NCBI GenBank assembly: GCA_965658745.1
Contig: CBFHTK010000009.1
Location: forward strand, 81,624-145,623
From: JAHDFB01 sp965658745
GTDB lineage: Bacteria > Bacteroidota > Bacteroidia > Chitinophagales > Saprospiraceae
Direction: 5' to 3'
DNA: 64,000 bases
Under the pieces are notes generated by a model that saw only the letters and a list, made by a program, of their open reading frames with translations, made no database searches and had not been told where the DNA came from. How positions within the stretch are numbered: the stretch's first letter is position 1; every line of letters begins with the position of its first letter. Shown one piece after another: positions 53,976 to 62,407 of this stretch. A program made the translations under genes and the position numbers.

Positions 53976-54242
53976 ATAAAATACTTATGTAATATAAAAT
54001 AATATGATAATGAACGCTTTATAAAGACAAACGATTTGTTCGTATTATCATCATAATAAAATATGATTATCAATGTCATTGTGAAATAGAAGCAAACCAG
54101 AATAGCAACTGAATGATAACAGTCCTCAAGTGCTAAATAGTTGCCTACTAACGTGGTAAATTTTAAAAAAAATTAGTGCAAACTTAATGTTGATTTCAGC
54201 GTATGTTTACAGCCTCAATATTCTTTCAAACGAAAAACGACT

Positions 54243-55637
54243 TTGAAGACATTCAAATCAATTATCTCTCTATTTAGGCAAGCCCTTGCAGGTGAAGAAG
54301 ACGATTATACATCGGGTTCGATAGGCCGAGCAATTTTTCTCCTGTCTGTTCCCATGATTCTGGAAATGTTGATGGAGTCAGTATTCGCGCTTGTAGATAT
54401 TATCTACGTTTCACGCGTTGGTATCTCTGCGGTTGCAACAGTTGGTCTGACAGAATCGCTAGTTACTCTTGTTTATGCTGTTGCAATCGGATTGAGTATG
54501 GGTGCTACTGCAATGGTAGCTCGTAGAGTAGGTGAGAAGGATGATGAGGGAGCGCAGCGCGTGGCTGTTCAGGCAATAATTCTAGGAGTTCTAGTGGCTA
54601 TCATAGTGGGTGTTTTTGGCTTCTTTTATGCGAAAGAACTACTAGGACTTATGGGTGCGGAAGCTGATGTAATTGAATCTGGATTCCGATATACTCAGAT
54701 ATTACTTGCTTCCAATGTGAGTATTTTGCTCTTGTTTTTGATCAACGCGATCTTTAGGGGAGCTGGCGAAGCAAGCATTGCGATGTGGCTTTTGGTTTTC
54801 TCCAACGGATTGAATATAATACTAGATCCGATATTGATATTTGGCTGGGGGCCAATTCCGGGATTTGGTGTTACAGGTGCCGCGATGGCAACGGTGACAG
54901 GTAGAAGTCTAGCTGTTTTAGCGCAATTATCTATATTGTTTTTCGGATGGAGCAGGATAAAGATATCGCTCAAATTATTTGTGTTGAATTTGGGAGTGAT
55001 GTTCCGTCTGGTCAAAGTTTCACTAGGAGGAATCGGCCAGTTTATCATTGGTACATCTAGTTGGGTGGTATTGATGCGGATTATGTCAGAATTTGGGACC
55101 GATGTAATTGCCGGATATACGATCGCTATTCGAGTCATGCTATTTACCTTGATGCCTGGATGGGGGATGAGTAATGCAGCAGCGACTTTGGTCGGTCAGA
55201 ATCTAGGGGCAAAGCAACCCCTTCGTGCATCAAAATCTGTATGGATCACTGCCAAGTATAATGCTTACTTTATGTTGACAGTAAGTATTGTTTATTTATT
55301 GTGGGCACCTTTGATAGTCAGCTGGTTTAATGCTGATTCTGACGTGGTGTACTACGGTGGATTGAGTCTACGAGTGATGGCAGCAGGATATGTTTTTTAC
55401 GCCTATGGGATGGTTTTAACACAAGCATTCAATGGGGCTGGTGATACGAGCACGCCAACAGTTATAAATTTCATCTGCTTTTGGCTATTTCAACTTCCCA
55501 TTGCTTATTTCACTGCAATTGTATTGGGCTTGGGCCCAAAAGGTGTGTTGATTGCAATTACTAGCGCTGAAGTTCTCATCGCAATTATCAGTATGTGGTG
55601 GTTTCAGAAAGGTAAATGGATGACGGTTGAAGTTTAG
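54243..55637 (+). CDS. MATE family efflux transporter
   Basis: 464 residues and twelve membrane helices. The start is TTG; no in-frame ATG lies upstream and the next ATG is inside the first helix, while the sequence FRQALAGEEDDYTSGSIGRAIFLLSVPMILEM matches the usual Bacteroidota MATE N-terminus. Family markers: PMILEMLMES, a second repeat half beginning near LVKVSLGGIGQFIIG, and QNLGAKQPLRASKSVWIT at the hinge. It exports cationic compounds by Na+ or H+ antiport. Single gene. Confidence 0.93.
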   Translation: MKTFKSIISLFRQALAGEEDDYTSGSIGRAIFLLSVPMILEMLMESVFALVDIIYVSRVGISAVATVGLTESLVTLVYAVAIGLSMGATAMVARRVGEKDDEGAQRVAVQAIILGVLVAIIVGVFGFFYAKELLGLMGAEADVIESGFRYTQILLASNVSILLLFLINAIFRGAGEASIAMWLLVFSNGLNIILDPILIFGWGPIPGFGVTGAAMATVTGRSLAVLAQLSILFFGWSRIKISLKLFVLNLGVMFRLVKVSLGGIGQFIIGTSSWVVLMRIMSEFGTDVIAGYTIAIRVMLFTLMPGWGMSNAAATLVGQNLGAKQPLRASKSVWITAKYNAYFMLTVSIVYLLWAPLIVSWFNADSDVVYYGGLSLRVMAAGYVFYAYGMVLTQAFNGAGDTSTPTVINFICFWLFQLPIAYFTAIVLGLGPKGVLIAITSAEVLIAIISMWWFQKGKWMTVEV

Positions 55638-55673
55638 AAGGGATTTGAAATCGGTTCACTTTGATCTTTGTGC

Positions 55674-56048
55674 TTACACATTAGCGACTTCATAGTCTTG
55701 GATTAAGGTTTGAGCAGAGATACCTAGTTCTTTATTGAGTTTTCGAATCATAGTTAGACTCAATTTCCTTTTGCCTTTTAGGATTTCACTAACTCTGCTT
55801 CTTGAACCCAATAATTTGCTTAGTTCACTTTTAGACATTCCCAATTGATCTAGTCTAAAAAGTATTGCATCTATCGGATTTAGTGCTTCGATAGAAAAAT
55901 TTGATTTTTCGTATGCCTCTATCAAAATACTTAGAAGTTCAAGTTCATCAGATTCCTTAGAATTAGGTTCTAAATTCAATTGCATTAGATCGTATGCGCG
56001 AGCAAGGTATTTATCGTGTTGACTATTTGTTTTTATTGGTTTGAGCAT
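55674..56048 (-). CDS. higA: HigA-type antitoxin (XRE HTH)
   Basis: 124 residues. An N-terminal acidic region (LEPNSKESDELELLSILIEAYE) precedes a helix-turn-helix with LGMSKSELSKLLGSRSRVSEILKGKRKLSLTMIRKLNKELGI, the shape of HigA antitoxins. It binds the toxin and the promoter. The gene overlaps the end of the toxin-like reading frame by 26 bases, the usual toxin-first order of higBA. It ends 37 bases from the convergent MATE gene. Confidence 0.88.
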   Translation of the reverse strand: MLKPIKTNSQHDKYLARAYDLMQLNLEPNSKESDELELLSILIEAYEKSNFSIEALNPIDAILFRLDQLGMSKSELSKLLGSRSRVSEILKGKRKLSLTMIRKLNKELGISAQTLIQDYEVANV

Positions 56049-56340
56049 ATTTTATGGTTTTTGAATCAATTAAATTGTATTCGGCATGGGAGCCAAACCA
56101 TACAACGAACACAATTTTTAATCGATATTCAATATCAACTATCAATCTAAATTTATTCCCATTGATATTGAATACTACACGTTTTCCTGATAAGATTGAT
56201 GCATTGCGGTACTTCAACTTTAAGGCTTGGGGTGATTCCCACTGACTATGTCTAATTTCTTGAACCCAAGATTTAAGCGATTGCTCAGTATTAGGGTATT
56301 TTTCCCAATAGTCTCTGATTGTAGTTAGATGTCTAACTCT
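56023..56340 (-). CDS. higB: HigB-type toxin, no canonical start codon
   Basis: About 105 residues of a complete RelE/HigB mRNA-interferase fold are readable: RVRHLTTIRDYWEKYPNTEQ, SWVQEIRHSQWESPQALK, ASILSGKRVVFNINGNKFRL, and IVFVVWFGSHAEYNLID. Reading back, the frame passes TAC AGA GTT and reaches an in-frame TGA (56364-56362) without any ATG, GTG or TTG before the fold begins; the first usable TTG is at 56217, inside it. Relatives begin M-R-V at the site of the TAC. The toxin is therefore either silenced, or started from a rare codon. Confidence 0.65.
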   Translation of the reverse strand, partial: RVRHLTTIRDYWEKYPNTEQSLKSWVQEIRHSQWESPQALKLKYRNASILSGKRVVFNINGNKFRLIVDIEYRLKIVFVVWFGSHAEYNLIDSKTIKYAQTNKNK

Positions 56341-56419
56341 GTAAGAGTGAAACCATTTGTCTCATAGTAGATAGGCAAACATTATATCAACATAGAACTG
56401 TCCTATTCTATATATTCCG

Positions 56420-56495
56420 CCCGCGTCAGTGATAGAAGCGGGTTCCGACGAACAGCGAGAGGAAGGATATGAGCGGATAGCACGTCCGGACGCCC
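56420..56495 (+). repeat. structured intergenic element, probably dispersed in the genome
   Basis: This 76-base GC-rich island contains CCCGC...GCGGG (56420-56424/56438-56442), a GCGTC...GACGC pairing (56423-56427/56489-56493) and the palindrome CGTCCGGACG. The phrases GTCAGTGATAGAAGCGG and ATGAGCGGATAGCACG resemble a structured repeat I recall from many Bacteroidota genomes, of unknown function. It stands between HigB and the M1 peptidase. Confidence 0.5.
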
Positions 56496-56569
56496 AAAAG
56501 AATCCAAGCCTTATCTTGAAATGCTTTTCTAATGGAACAAAGTGAAGCTTACTCTACTGATCTCCATAA

Positions 56570-58219
56570 TTACTTCACACGTTTAATGTCCACATAATAA
56601 TCTCGATCAATCTTCCATTTATTCATGCCCTTTTCAGCTAGCTTCGTTTTTTGAAAATCAGTTGTAGGATTTAAGGCTAGTCTTACCCCTTTGTGCTCAA
56701 TTACAACTGGCATATTGAAGCTTTCAATACAATTAGTCCAACGATACATGATCTTCTTCCCTTTTACAAAATACTCGAGAACTGGAATGTCAGATGTTCT
56801 CAAATACTGGTCAAAAATAGACTGTAGATCAAGCCTAGTTTTATCGATCATGAAGTTTTCGATTTCTTCTGTTGTTACAGTTTGGTGGTAGAATGTTTCA
56901 TTCAAACCTCGAAGCACTGATCGCCATTTTTCGTCATCATTAACAAGTTCTCGGATTGTGTGAAGCATATTCGCTCCTTTGTAGTACATATCTCCCGAAC
57001 CCGATTGATTTACATCGTATGGCCCAATGATCGGTTTGTCATTTCTGATGTTTTTTCTTGTACCTATCACATAGTCAGCCGATGCCTCCTTACCGTAATA
57101 ATAGTCAACATATAGATTTTCGCTGTAAGCTGTAAAGCCCTCGTGTACCCACATGTCCGCAATATCTATGTAGGTAATGTTATTTGCAAACCATTCGTGT
57201 CCAGATTCGTGGATAATTATAAAGTCGAACTTTTTACCCCAACCAGATCCGCTGAGGTCATTACCGAGATATCCATTCATGTATCTATTTCCGTACGTTA
57301 CTGAACTCTGATGCTCCATACCCAAATATGGTACCTCCACCAACTTGTAACCGTCTTCATAGAATGGATATGGTCCAAACCAGTGTTCAAATGCCTTAAG
57401 CATCATCGGTACTTGCTTGAACTGCTCGCGCGCCTTTTCTTCATTGTAAGATAAGACCCAATAATCGACGTCTAGATCACCATTTTCTCCTTCGTATACC
57501 TCGGAAAAATGTGCATAGTCAGCAATGTTGATGTTGACGCCGTAGTTGTTAATTGGATTGACTACTGCCCACACAAAGGTTTTCTTACCGTTCTCTTGTT
57601 CAATTACTTCTCTAAGTTGTCCATTGGAGACATCGATTAGATTCTCTGGAACCGTAATGGACATTAGCATACTATCGGGCTCGTCGTACATATGATCTTT
57701 ACAGGGCCACCACATACTCGCGCCATCGCCCTGGCATGATGTCGCCACAAAAGGATTGGCATTGTCATCCGTTGTCCAGGTTAAACCTCCATCCCAAGGT
57801 GGTCTTACAGCACGTGTAGGTTTTCCGCTGTATGTAATTTTGACTTGCTTTATATCACCAACTTTTTGCTCCTCCTTGAATTTTAGATAGAAAACATTAC
57901 CCAGTCGCTTGAATTTAACTTGTTGACCATTCTGTTCTACTTGATCAATTTGCATAGGTTCCTGCAAATCAATTTGCATGACCTGTTGTGCTTCTAGTAC
58001 TTTGTAACTTATTGTATTATGACCAGCAAGTGTTCTGTCGTCTATATTAACATCAATATGGAGATCATAGTGTGTAAGATCCCACCAAGCACGTTCTGGT
58101 GTTATACTTCCACGCAAAGTATCTTGCAGGTCAAAATCTTGAGCAGATAAACTAGGACTCAATCCGCATAGTAGCAGAAGCATACAGAATATGCTGTTCC
58201 GATTAAATGGCATAGTCAT
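56570..58219 (-). CDS. M1 family metallopeptidase, secreted
   Basis: 549 residues with a signal peptide ending SLSAQ. The N-terminal beta domain (about 40-240) shows the M1 start AWWDLTHYDLHIDVNIDDRTLAGHNTISYKV. The substrate-binding loop is GMEHQSS (300-306, the GAMEN equivalent), and the zinc site is H337-E338-S-G-H341 with E360 eighteen residues later. A C-terminal helical region is shorter than in PepN. It is probably a periplasmic or outer-membrane aminopeptidase. It lies nine bases after a DUF6624-like lipoprotein gene, so the two form an operon. Confidence 0.93.
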   Translation of the reverse strand: MTMPFNRNSIFCMLLLLCGLSPSLSAQDFDLQDTLRGSITPERAWWDLTHYDLHIDVNIDDRTLAGHNTISYKVLEAQQVMQIDLQEPMQIDQVEQNGQQVKFKRLGNVFYLKFKEEQKVGDIKQVKITYSGKPTRAVRPPWDGGLTWTTDDNANPFVATSCQGDGASMWWPCKDHMYDEPDSMLMSITVPENLIDVSNGQLREVIEQENGKKTFVWAVVNPINNYGVNINIADYAHFSEVYEGENGDLDVDYWVLSYNEEKAREQFKQVPMMLKAFEHWFGPYPFYEDGYKLVEVPYLGMEHQSSVTYGNRYMNGYLGNDLSGSGWGKKFDFIIIHESGHEWFANNITYIDIADMWVHEGFTAYSENLYVDYYYGKEASADYVIGTRKNIRNDKPIIGPYDVNQSGSGDMYYKGANMLHTIRELVNDDEKWRSVLRGLNETFYHQTVTTEEIENFMIDKTRLDLQSIFDQYLRTSDIPVLEYFVKGKKIMYRWTNCIESFNMPVVIEHKGVRLALNPTTDFQKTKLAEKGMNKWKIDRDYYVDIKRVK

Positions 58220-58228
58220 TTGTCTAAT

Positions 58229-58888
58229 TTACTTGTTTAGAATAGGCTTTTCAATTCCTTTGTTGGATAGTTCTGCGCGATTTAGGTTGAAATACTCCAT
58301 TGTTTTTCGATCTAGATACCGGTTTAAGGAATCCATACCCATTTCTGAGCGATTGGACTCGATATCCACTGCTGGATTTAGGGCGTAAGACTTGCCTTGT
58401 TCATCAAACCTAACAATCGTACCAAATGGTTGAGGTATATCCGTGAGCACCGCATACTGATCTTTTAAGCTGATGTATTGGTACTTTTCTATTTGATTTC
58501 CCTCCAGATCTACTTCCATCTTCTCAATACCCAATTTCATTATTTCAGAAAAATCCTGCGTATGTTGCATTAGGGTAAAGAATCTATCTGCACTCTGTTT
58601 GCCCACCAATTTATTACCAGGATAACCATATGTGTCTAGTATCTCCTTGATGGAATTTGCATGTTTTTCATAAACCTGAGCTCTCAGGTTTTCTACTTTC
58701 TCTAATTCTTCATCACCAAATCTGGCAAATTGTAAAACGTTGAGCTGCATTTGCTTATCAAGATTAGCCATCTTGTCAATTTGCTTGCTTAACTCAAGGT
58801 TTAGCTCAGTAGTCTTCTCCGTTTTTTCGGGTTTACACCCAAAAAGCAAAGAGGAAATGCAGAGAGTCAAAAGTATAGAAAAGCGCAT
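58229..58888 (-). CDS. DUF6624-like lipoprotein
   Basis: I chose the ATG at 58888, because the following residues form a lipoprotein signal (SLLFGC); 219 residues. After a helical region (ELSKQIDKMANLDKQMQLNVL, likely coiled coil) come FFTLMQHTQDFSEIMKLGIEKM, YQYISLKDQYAVLTDIPQPFGT and DIESNRSEMGMDSLNRYL, the same pattern as in the gene at 36854-37324. Function unknown. It precedes the M1 peptidase gene by nine bases, which suggests a link with peptide processing in the periplasm. Confidence 0.68.
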   Translation of the reverse strand: MRFSILLTLCISSLLFGCKPEKTEKTTELNLELSKQIDKMANLDKQMQLNVLQFARFGDEELEKVENLRAQVYEKHANSIKEILDTYGYPGNKLVGKQSADRFFTLMQHTQDFSEIMKLGIEKMEVDLEGNQIEKYQYISLKDQYAVLTDIPQPFGTIVRFDEQGKSYALNPAVDIESNRSEMGMDSLNRYLDRKTMEYFNLNRAELSNKGIEKPILNK

Positions 58889-59101
58889 CGGTAGTTTTTT
58901 AGGTAAATATGTGAATAATCTTAGGGTGAAGAGTATCAATCCACAAGTTATTTTGGTAAAGAGTCATTCTTGAGAGTTTGAATCGTACCATCACAGTCGC
59001 TTTCCATTCTTATGTAAGTTTTAGTCTAGGCATTGTAAGTTTTTCGTCGACTACCTGAGTCAGTTGATCTGATTCGTGTAACCCTCAGGGAAGTAAAATA
59101 G
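58889..59101. other. intergenic start of the divergent region
   Basis: About 210 bases with no gene, between the M1/DUF6624 operon and the first of three paralogs on the other strand. Promoters for both directions must lie here. Confidence 0.45.
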
Positions 59102-59188
59102 TCCTTATAGTGTGCAGTTGATGTGATTATGACAAACACTTTTTCTCCGATATGCACACAAATACTTTTTACTAACAAATTAAATTTA
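59102..59188 (+). promoter_or_regulatory. shared leader of paralog 1
   Basis: Contains CCTTATAGTGTG (59103-59114), TTATGACAAAC (59128-59138) and ACTAACAAATTAAATTTA (59171-59188), all repeated before the other two paralogs with similar spacing, so it is probably a common promoter plus leader. Confidence 0.6.
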
Positions 59189-59194
59189 TAGCTT

Positions 59195-59524
59195 ATGAAA
59201 ACTCTATTATTTTCTATCCTATTTTCTACTTTTTCATTTTTCGCGATTGCTTCAAGTTCAAATGCTGAACCTGTGAAATCTATGGAAAAACAAGTATCTG
59301 AATTGATTCAAAAATCTGATCTCTATAAGTCTATTGCGGACCAAAATCAAATGGTTATGGTCAAGTTTACTTTTAATACAGACAATGAAATAATTGTTCT
59401 TTCTACTGATAGCAAAGACTACGACAAAACACTTAAGAATATTATGAATTACAAGACTTTGGAACTTGATGAAGATCTTACTAACAAAGTGTTTATTCTT
59501 CCTATCAGAATGGAGATGAAGTAA
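59195..59524 (+). CDS. small secreted protein, tandem paralog 1
   Basis: 109 residues. Signal peptide to SFFAIASS, then a mature domain of about 85 residues with VMVKFTFNTDNEIIVLSTDS and NKVFILPIRMEM. The SMEKQ(V/L)SELIQ helix, the VKFTF strand and the VFILPI end are shared with its two downstream paralogs. The beta-alpha-beta feel and the 'KVFILPI' end resemble a small family of Bacteroidota secreted proteins with a TonB C-terminal-like fold, but I cannot name it. Charge is near neutral, and there are no cysteines. It may be a periplasmic or secreted protein without its own known role. Confidence 0.8.
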   Translation: MKTLLFSILFSTFSFFAIASSSNAEPVKSMEKQVSELIQKSDLYKSIADQNQMVMVKFTFNTDNEIIVLSTDSKDYDKTLKNIMNYKTLELDEDLTNKVFILPIRMEMK

Positions 59525-59631
59525 GCAACCCAAGATACTTTAACGTTTGTCGATTTCTTTTGAGTATTCGTCTGCTTTACATAATTCAATCGACCTATTC
59601 ACGTTTCATTTATGACCAGCTAATGATGTAG

Positions 59632-59688
59632 TTATGACAAACGAATTTTTAGTTGGCTCAATAAAAATTACTAACAAATTAAATTTTA
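59632..59688 (+). promoter_or_regulatory. shared leader of paralog 2
   Basis: TTATGACAAAC (59632-59642) and ACTAACAAATTAAATTTTA (59670-59688) repeat the leader of paralog 1. The upstream TTATAGTGTG part is not found here. Confidence 0.6.
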
Positions 59689-59692
59689 CCTT

Positions 59693-60022
59693 ATGAAAAC
59701 CCTATTATTTTCTTTCGTTTTTACCGCTTGTTCATTTTTCCTTACAGCGTCAACAACACCTTCTGAAACTGTTGATTCAATGGAAAAGCAGCTTACTGAA
59801 ATGATCCAAAATTCTAAGTTCTACAAGACAGTAGAATTGGAAGATGCTACGATCATGGTGAAATTCACAATCAACGAGGACAACGAAGTGATCGTTTTAT
59901 CAACTGATAGTTATGATTATGATTCAAAAATTAAGTCATTGTTGAATTACAGAAATCTTGATTTGGACGAAAACATAACAAGCAAAGTCTTCATTTTACC
60001 AATTCGATTAGAAGCAAACTAA
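59693..60022 (+). CDS. small secreted protein, tandem paralog 2
   Basis: 109 residues, exactly the same length as its neighbours. The signal peptide is MKTLLFSFVFTACSFFLTAS. The mature part has SMEKQLTEMIQNSKFYKTVE, then IMVKFTINEDNEVIVLSTDS and DLDENITSKVFILPIRLEAN. Compared with paralog 1, about half the residues agree, with conservation strongest in the helix, the VKFT strand and the last 15 residues. The Cys in its signal is not in a lipobox. It is followed by a strong terminator, so it may be a single transcription unit. Confidence 0.8.
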   Translation: MKTLLFSFVFTACSFFLTASTTPSETVDSMEKQLTEMIQNSKFYKTVELEDATIMVKFTINEDNEVIVLSTDSYDYDSKIKSLLNYRNLDLDENITSKVFILPIRLEAN

Positions 60023-60366
60023 GACTTAGTAAATAAGTTTTGCACTTTACAAAAATAACATACCCTCGCTAAGAAATTGGCGAGGGTTTTTTTATGTGCC
60101 ATTTTGTAAAAGGGAAACGGTTTGCTGGTTTAACTACAGCAAAAGTTTCCTGTATATCTTCAGGCGGAATATTAATTTGAAGTTGCAACTTTCCAATAGC
60201 TTGTATTCTAGATTTAAGGTAGAGTGCTTATCCAGTATTCAATTATTATTTAGCAGAGATTTGACTATAACATCTAGATATTATAATTAGTCAGAAATCC
60301 AGATCACTTCGTCGATAAATTCGAATAATTCATCTCCAAAGTGTAACCTATTCCCTTACTCAATAG
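60023..60366. other. gap between paralogs 2 and 3
   Basis: Apart from the terminator at 60062-60093, about 270 bases are AT-rich with no gene I can support. Confidence 0.5.
60062..60093 (+). terminator. Rho-independent terminator after paralog 2
   Basis: ACCCTCGC (60062-60069) pairs with GCGAGGGT (60080-60087), perfect eight-base stem, ten-base loop, then seven T. Confidence 0.9.
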
Positions 60367-60456
60367 TCTTTATAGTGTGATGTTGATCAAGTAGTTATGA
60401 CAAACATTTTTTTCAACACAGGCCCTAAAATACTTTATTAACAAATTAAATTTTAA
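60367..60456 (+). promoter_or_regulatory. shared leader of paralog 3
   Basis: TCTTTATAGTGTGATGTTGATC (60367 onward), TTATGACAAAC (60395-60405) and ATTAACAAATTAAATTTTA (60438-60456) match the leader of paralog 1 in order and spacing. Confidence 0.6.
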
Positions 60457-60460
60457 CCTT

Positions 60461-60790
60461 ATGAAAACCCTAGTATTCTCAATCCTTTTCTCAGCTTTTT
60501 CATTTTTTGCTATGGCTTCCACAAACAATACTGAACCGGTGAAATCTATGGAAAAGCAACTCTCAGAGTTGATCAAAGATTCCAAGTTTTATAAGTCTCG
60601 TAAATTGCAAGATGCGAAGATATTGGTGAAATTCACTTTCAATCAAGAGAATGAAATTGAAGTTATTTCAACTGATAATGAAGATTATGATCAGTCAATC
60701 AAATCAGTGTTGAATAATCAAGTATTGGATCTAGAGGAGGATTTATCATCTAAAGTTTTCATTCTACCAATCATAGTTGAAATCAAATAA
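60461..60790 (+). CDS. small secreted protein, tandem paralog 3
   Basis: 109 residues. Signal peptide to SFFAMAST. Mature part with SMEKQLSELIKDSKFYKSRK, ILVKFTFNQENEIEVISTDN and DLEEDLSSKVFILPIIVEIK. It is closest to paralog 1 in the signal and the EPVKSMEKQ start, and to paralog 2 in the SKFYK segment. Arrayed copies, each with its own leader, suggest that the cell needs either high dosage or separately controlled versions. Its terminator hairpin at 60832 is shared with the convergent helicase gene. Confidence 0.8.
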   Translation: MKTLVFSILFSAFSFFAMASTNNTEPVKSMEKQLSELIKDSKFYKSRKLQDAKILVKFTFNQENEIEVISTDNEDYDQSIKSVLNNQVLDLEEDLSSKVFILPIIVEIK

Positions 60791-60831
60791 AGAAGTAAGT
60801 AGATAGTAAGTTTTGTAAAAGCAGCAATGCT

Positions 60832-60863
60832 AAACCCTCGTTAAGAAATTAGCGAGGGTTTTA
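60832..60863. terminator. bidirectional terminator between paralog 3 and the helicase
   Basis: AAACCCTCG (60832-60840) pairs with CGAGGGTTT (60853-60861), flanked by A/T-rich ends. It follows the paralog 3 stop by about 40 bases and touches the helicase stop on the other strand. The stem is nearly the same as that of the terminator at 60062. Confidence 0.8.
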
Positions 60864-62216
60864 TTTTTTCTTTCCTTTTTTATTTTTACGTTTCATTCCA
60901 CGAGTTTTCGGTTTCTTGTATTTCATTTTCATCTTGTCCTCGTAACGAATCTTATTGTTGACTTTCTTATTCTTATCCTTTTTCTCGTGGAACGCTCCTT
61001 CTGAAGCAGGTGCTGCATCTGGTCTTCTGACAACAATGTTTTTCATCTTGTATTTAGGCAATTCGTCTTCTATGAGTTCATCACTTAGTTCAAGACCTTC
61101 GGGAATAGGAATTTCGGGTATTTTGAAGTTCATTAGTTCCTCAATACCAGCCAAAGACTCAAGTTCTTGTTCTCGACAAAATGACATACTATGACCTTTT
61201 CGATCAGCACGGCCGGTCCGACCAATTCTGTGTACATAGTTTTCAGGCGTTTCGGGAATGTCGAAATTAATTACATGCGAAACTCCAGTAACATCAATGC
61301 CTCTTGAAACAATATCGGTTGCTATAAGTATTCGATAGGTTCCATTGGCAAATTGATTTACAGAGTTGAAGCGAAAGTTCTGCGATTTATTGGAATGAAT
61401 TACTCCGATTTCCTCATAATAGTCGACTTCGATTTCAGCAGCAAGTAGATCAGCCATTTTCTTGGTACTGGTGAAAATCAAGACCTTTGTGAAGGCATCT
61501 TTTTGGTCGAGTAAACTTTTGAGGACAATTACCTTACTATTGAAGTTTGGTATATGAATTACCTGCTGATCGATATTCTCAAGTGGTGTGCCCATAGGAG
61601 CTGCTTCCACTTTTTTTGGAAAGCTAAAGAAATCTTTTATTACCTTTTCTACGTCATCAGTCATCGTAGCTGAAAACATAAGATTTTGCCTCCTTTCGGG
61701 TAGAAAATCAATGACACGTTTTAGCTGTGGTAAGAAACCCAAATTCAGCATCTCGTCTACTTCGTCTATCACAAATTTTCGGATGTTCTTTAATTTCAAA
61801 GAACCATTTAGACATAAGTCGAGCAATCTACCAGGAGTTGCGACTACAACATCACAGCCCATTTCAACTTCATAAGACTGCCCTTTGATATTGGTTCCAC
61901 CGTATGCGGCAACAGTAACCATGTTAGTTCTTGAACTTAGTTTCTCGATTTCTTCCTTGACTTGAATAACTAATTCTCTTGTAGGTACCATGATTAGGAT
62001 CTGCGGAAATCTATCTTTTTTAAATTGCCACATTCGTAGTAAGGGCAGTAGATATGCAAATGTCTTTCCGGTACCAGTCTGCGCGATACCAATCATATCT
62101 TTGCCAGACATAATCACCGGAATAGCTTCTTTCTGGATGTGTGTAGGTGTTTCAAAACCCATTTCATCCAGCGCCTGCCAAAGGTTTTTATTGAGATTTA
62201 GGTCGCGAAAAGTCAT
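60861..62216 (-). CDS. DEAD-box RNA helicase
   Basis: I chose the ATG at 62216 (451 residues, MTFRDLNLNKNLWQALDEMGF); the open frame runs six residues further. Motifs in order: Q motif FETPTHIQKEAIP, I AQTGTGKT, Ia PTRELVIQ, Ib TPGRLLD, II DEVD (the Ala of the usual DEAD is Val), III SATM, IV LIFTSTKK, V ATDIVSRGIDV, VI HRIGRTGRADRKG. The tail is Lys-rich with KKPKTRGMKRKNKKGKKK. It unwinds RNA, probably in ribosome assembly or cold response. Confidence 0.93.
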   Translation of the reverse strand: MTFRDLNLNKNLWQALDEMGFETPTHIQKEAIPVIMSGKDMIGIAQTGTGKTFAYLLPLLRMWQFKKDRFPQILIMVPTRELVIQVKEEIEKLSSRTNMVTVAAYGGTNIKGQSYEVEMGCDVVVATPGRLLDLCLNGSLKLKNIRKFVIDEVDEMLNLGFLPQLKRVIDFLPERRQNLMFSATMTDDVEKVIKDFFSFPKKVEAAPMGTPLENIDQQVIHIPNFNSKVIVLKSLLDQKDAFTKVLIFTSTKKMADLLAAEIEVDYYEEIGVIHSNKSQNFRFNSVNQFANGTYRILIATDIVSRGIDVTGVSHVINFDIPETPENYVHRIGRTGRADRKGHSMSFCREQELESLAGIEELMNFKIPEIPIPEGLELSDELIEDELPKYKMKNIVVRRPDAAPASEGAFHEKKDKNKKVNNKIRYEDKMKMKYKKPKTRGMKRKNKKGKKK

Positions 62217-62407
62217 TATTAAAATTTTCCACAAAGCTATGGAATTCTGAGCTTAGATGAACCCGGATTTTACAATATCGTTCTAGCAGCTTATTTGTAC
62301 TTTGATTTGAACCTTTTTGATAGCCTAATTTATGTAAGATGCATGATATACTCTGTCGTAGTCTTATACTAATCAGTACTTATATTCTTAGCTTTGCGTC
62401 AAAAAGA

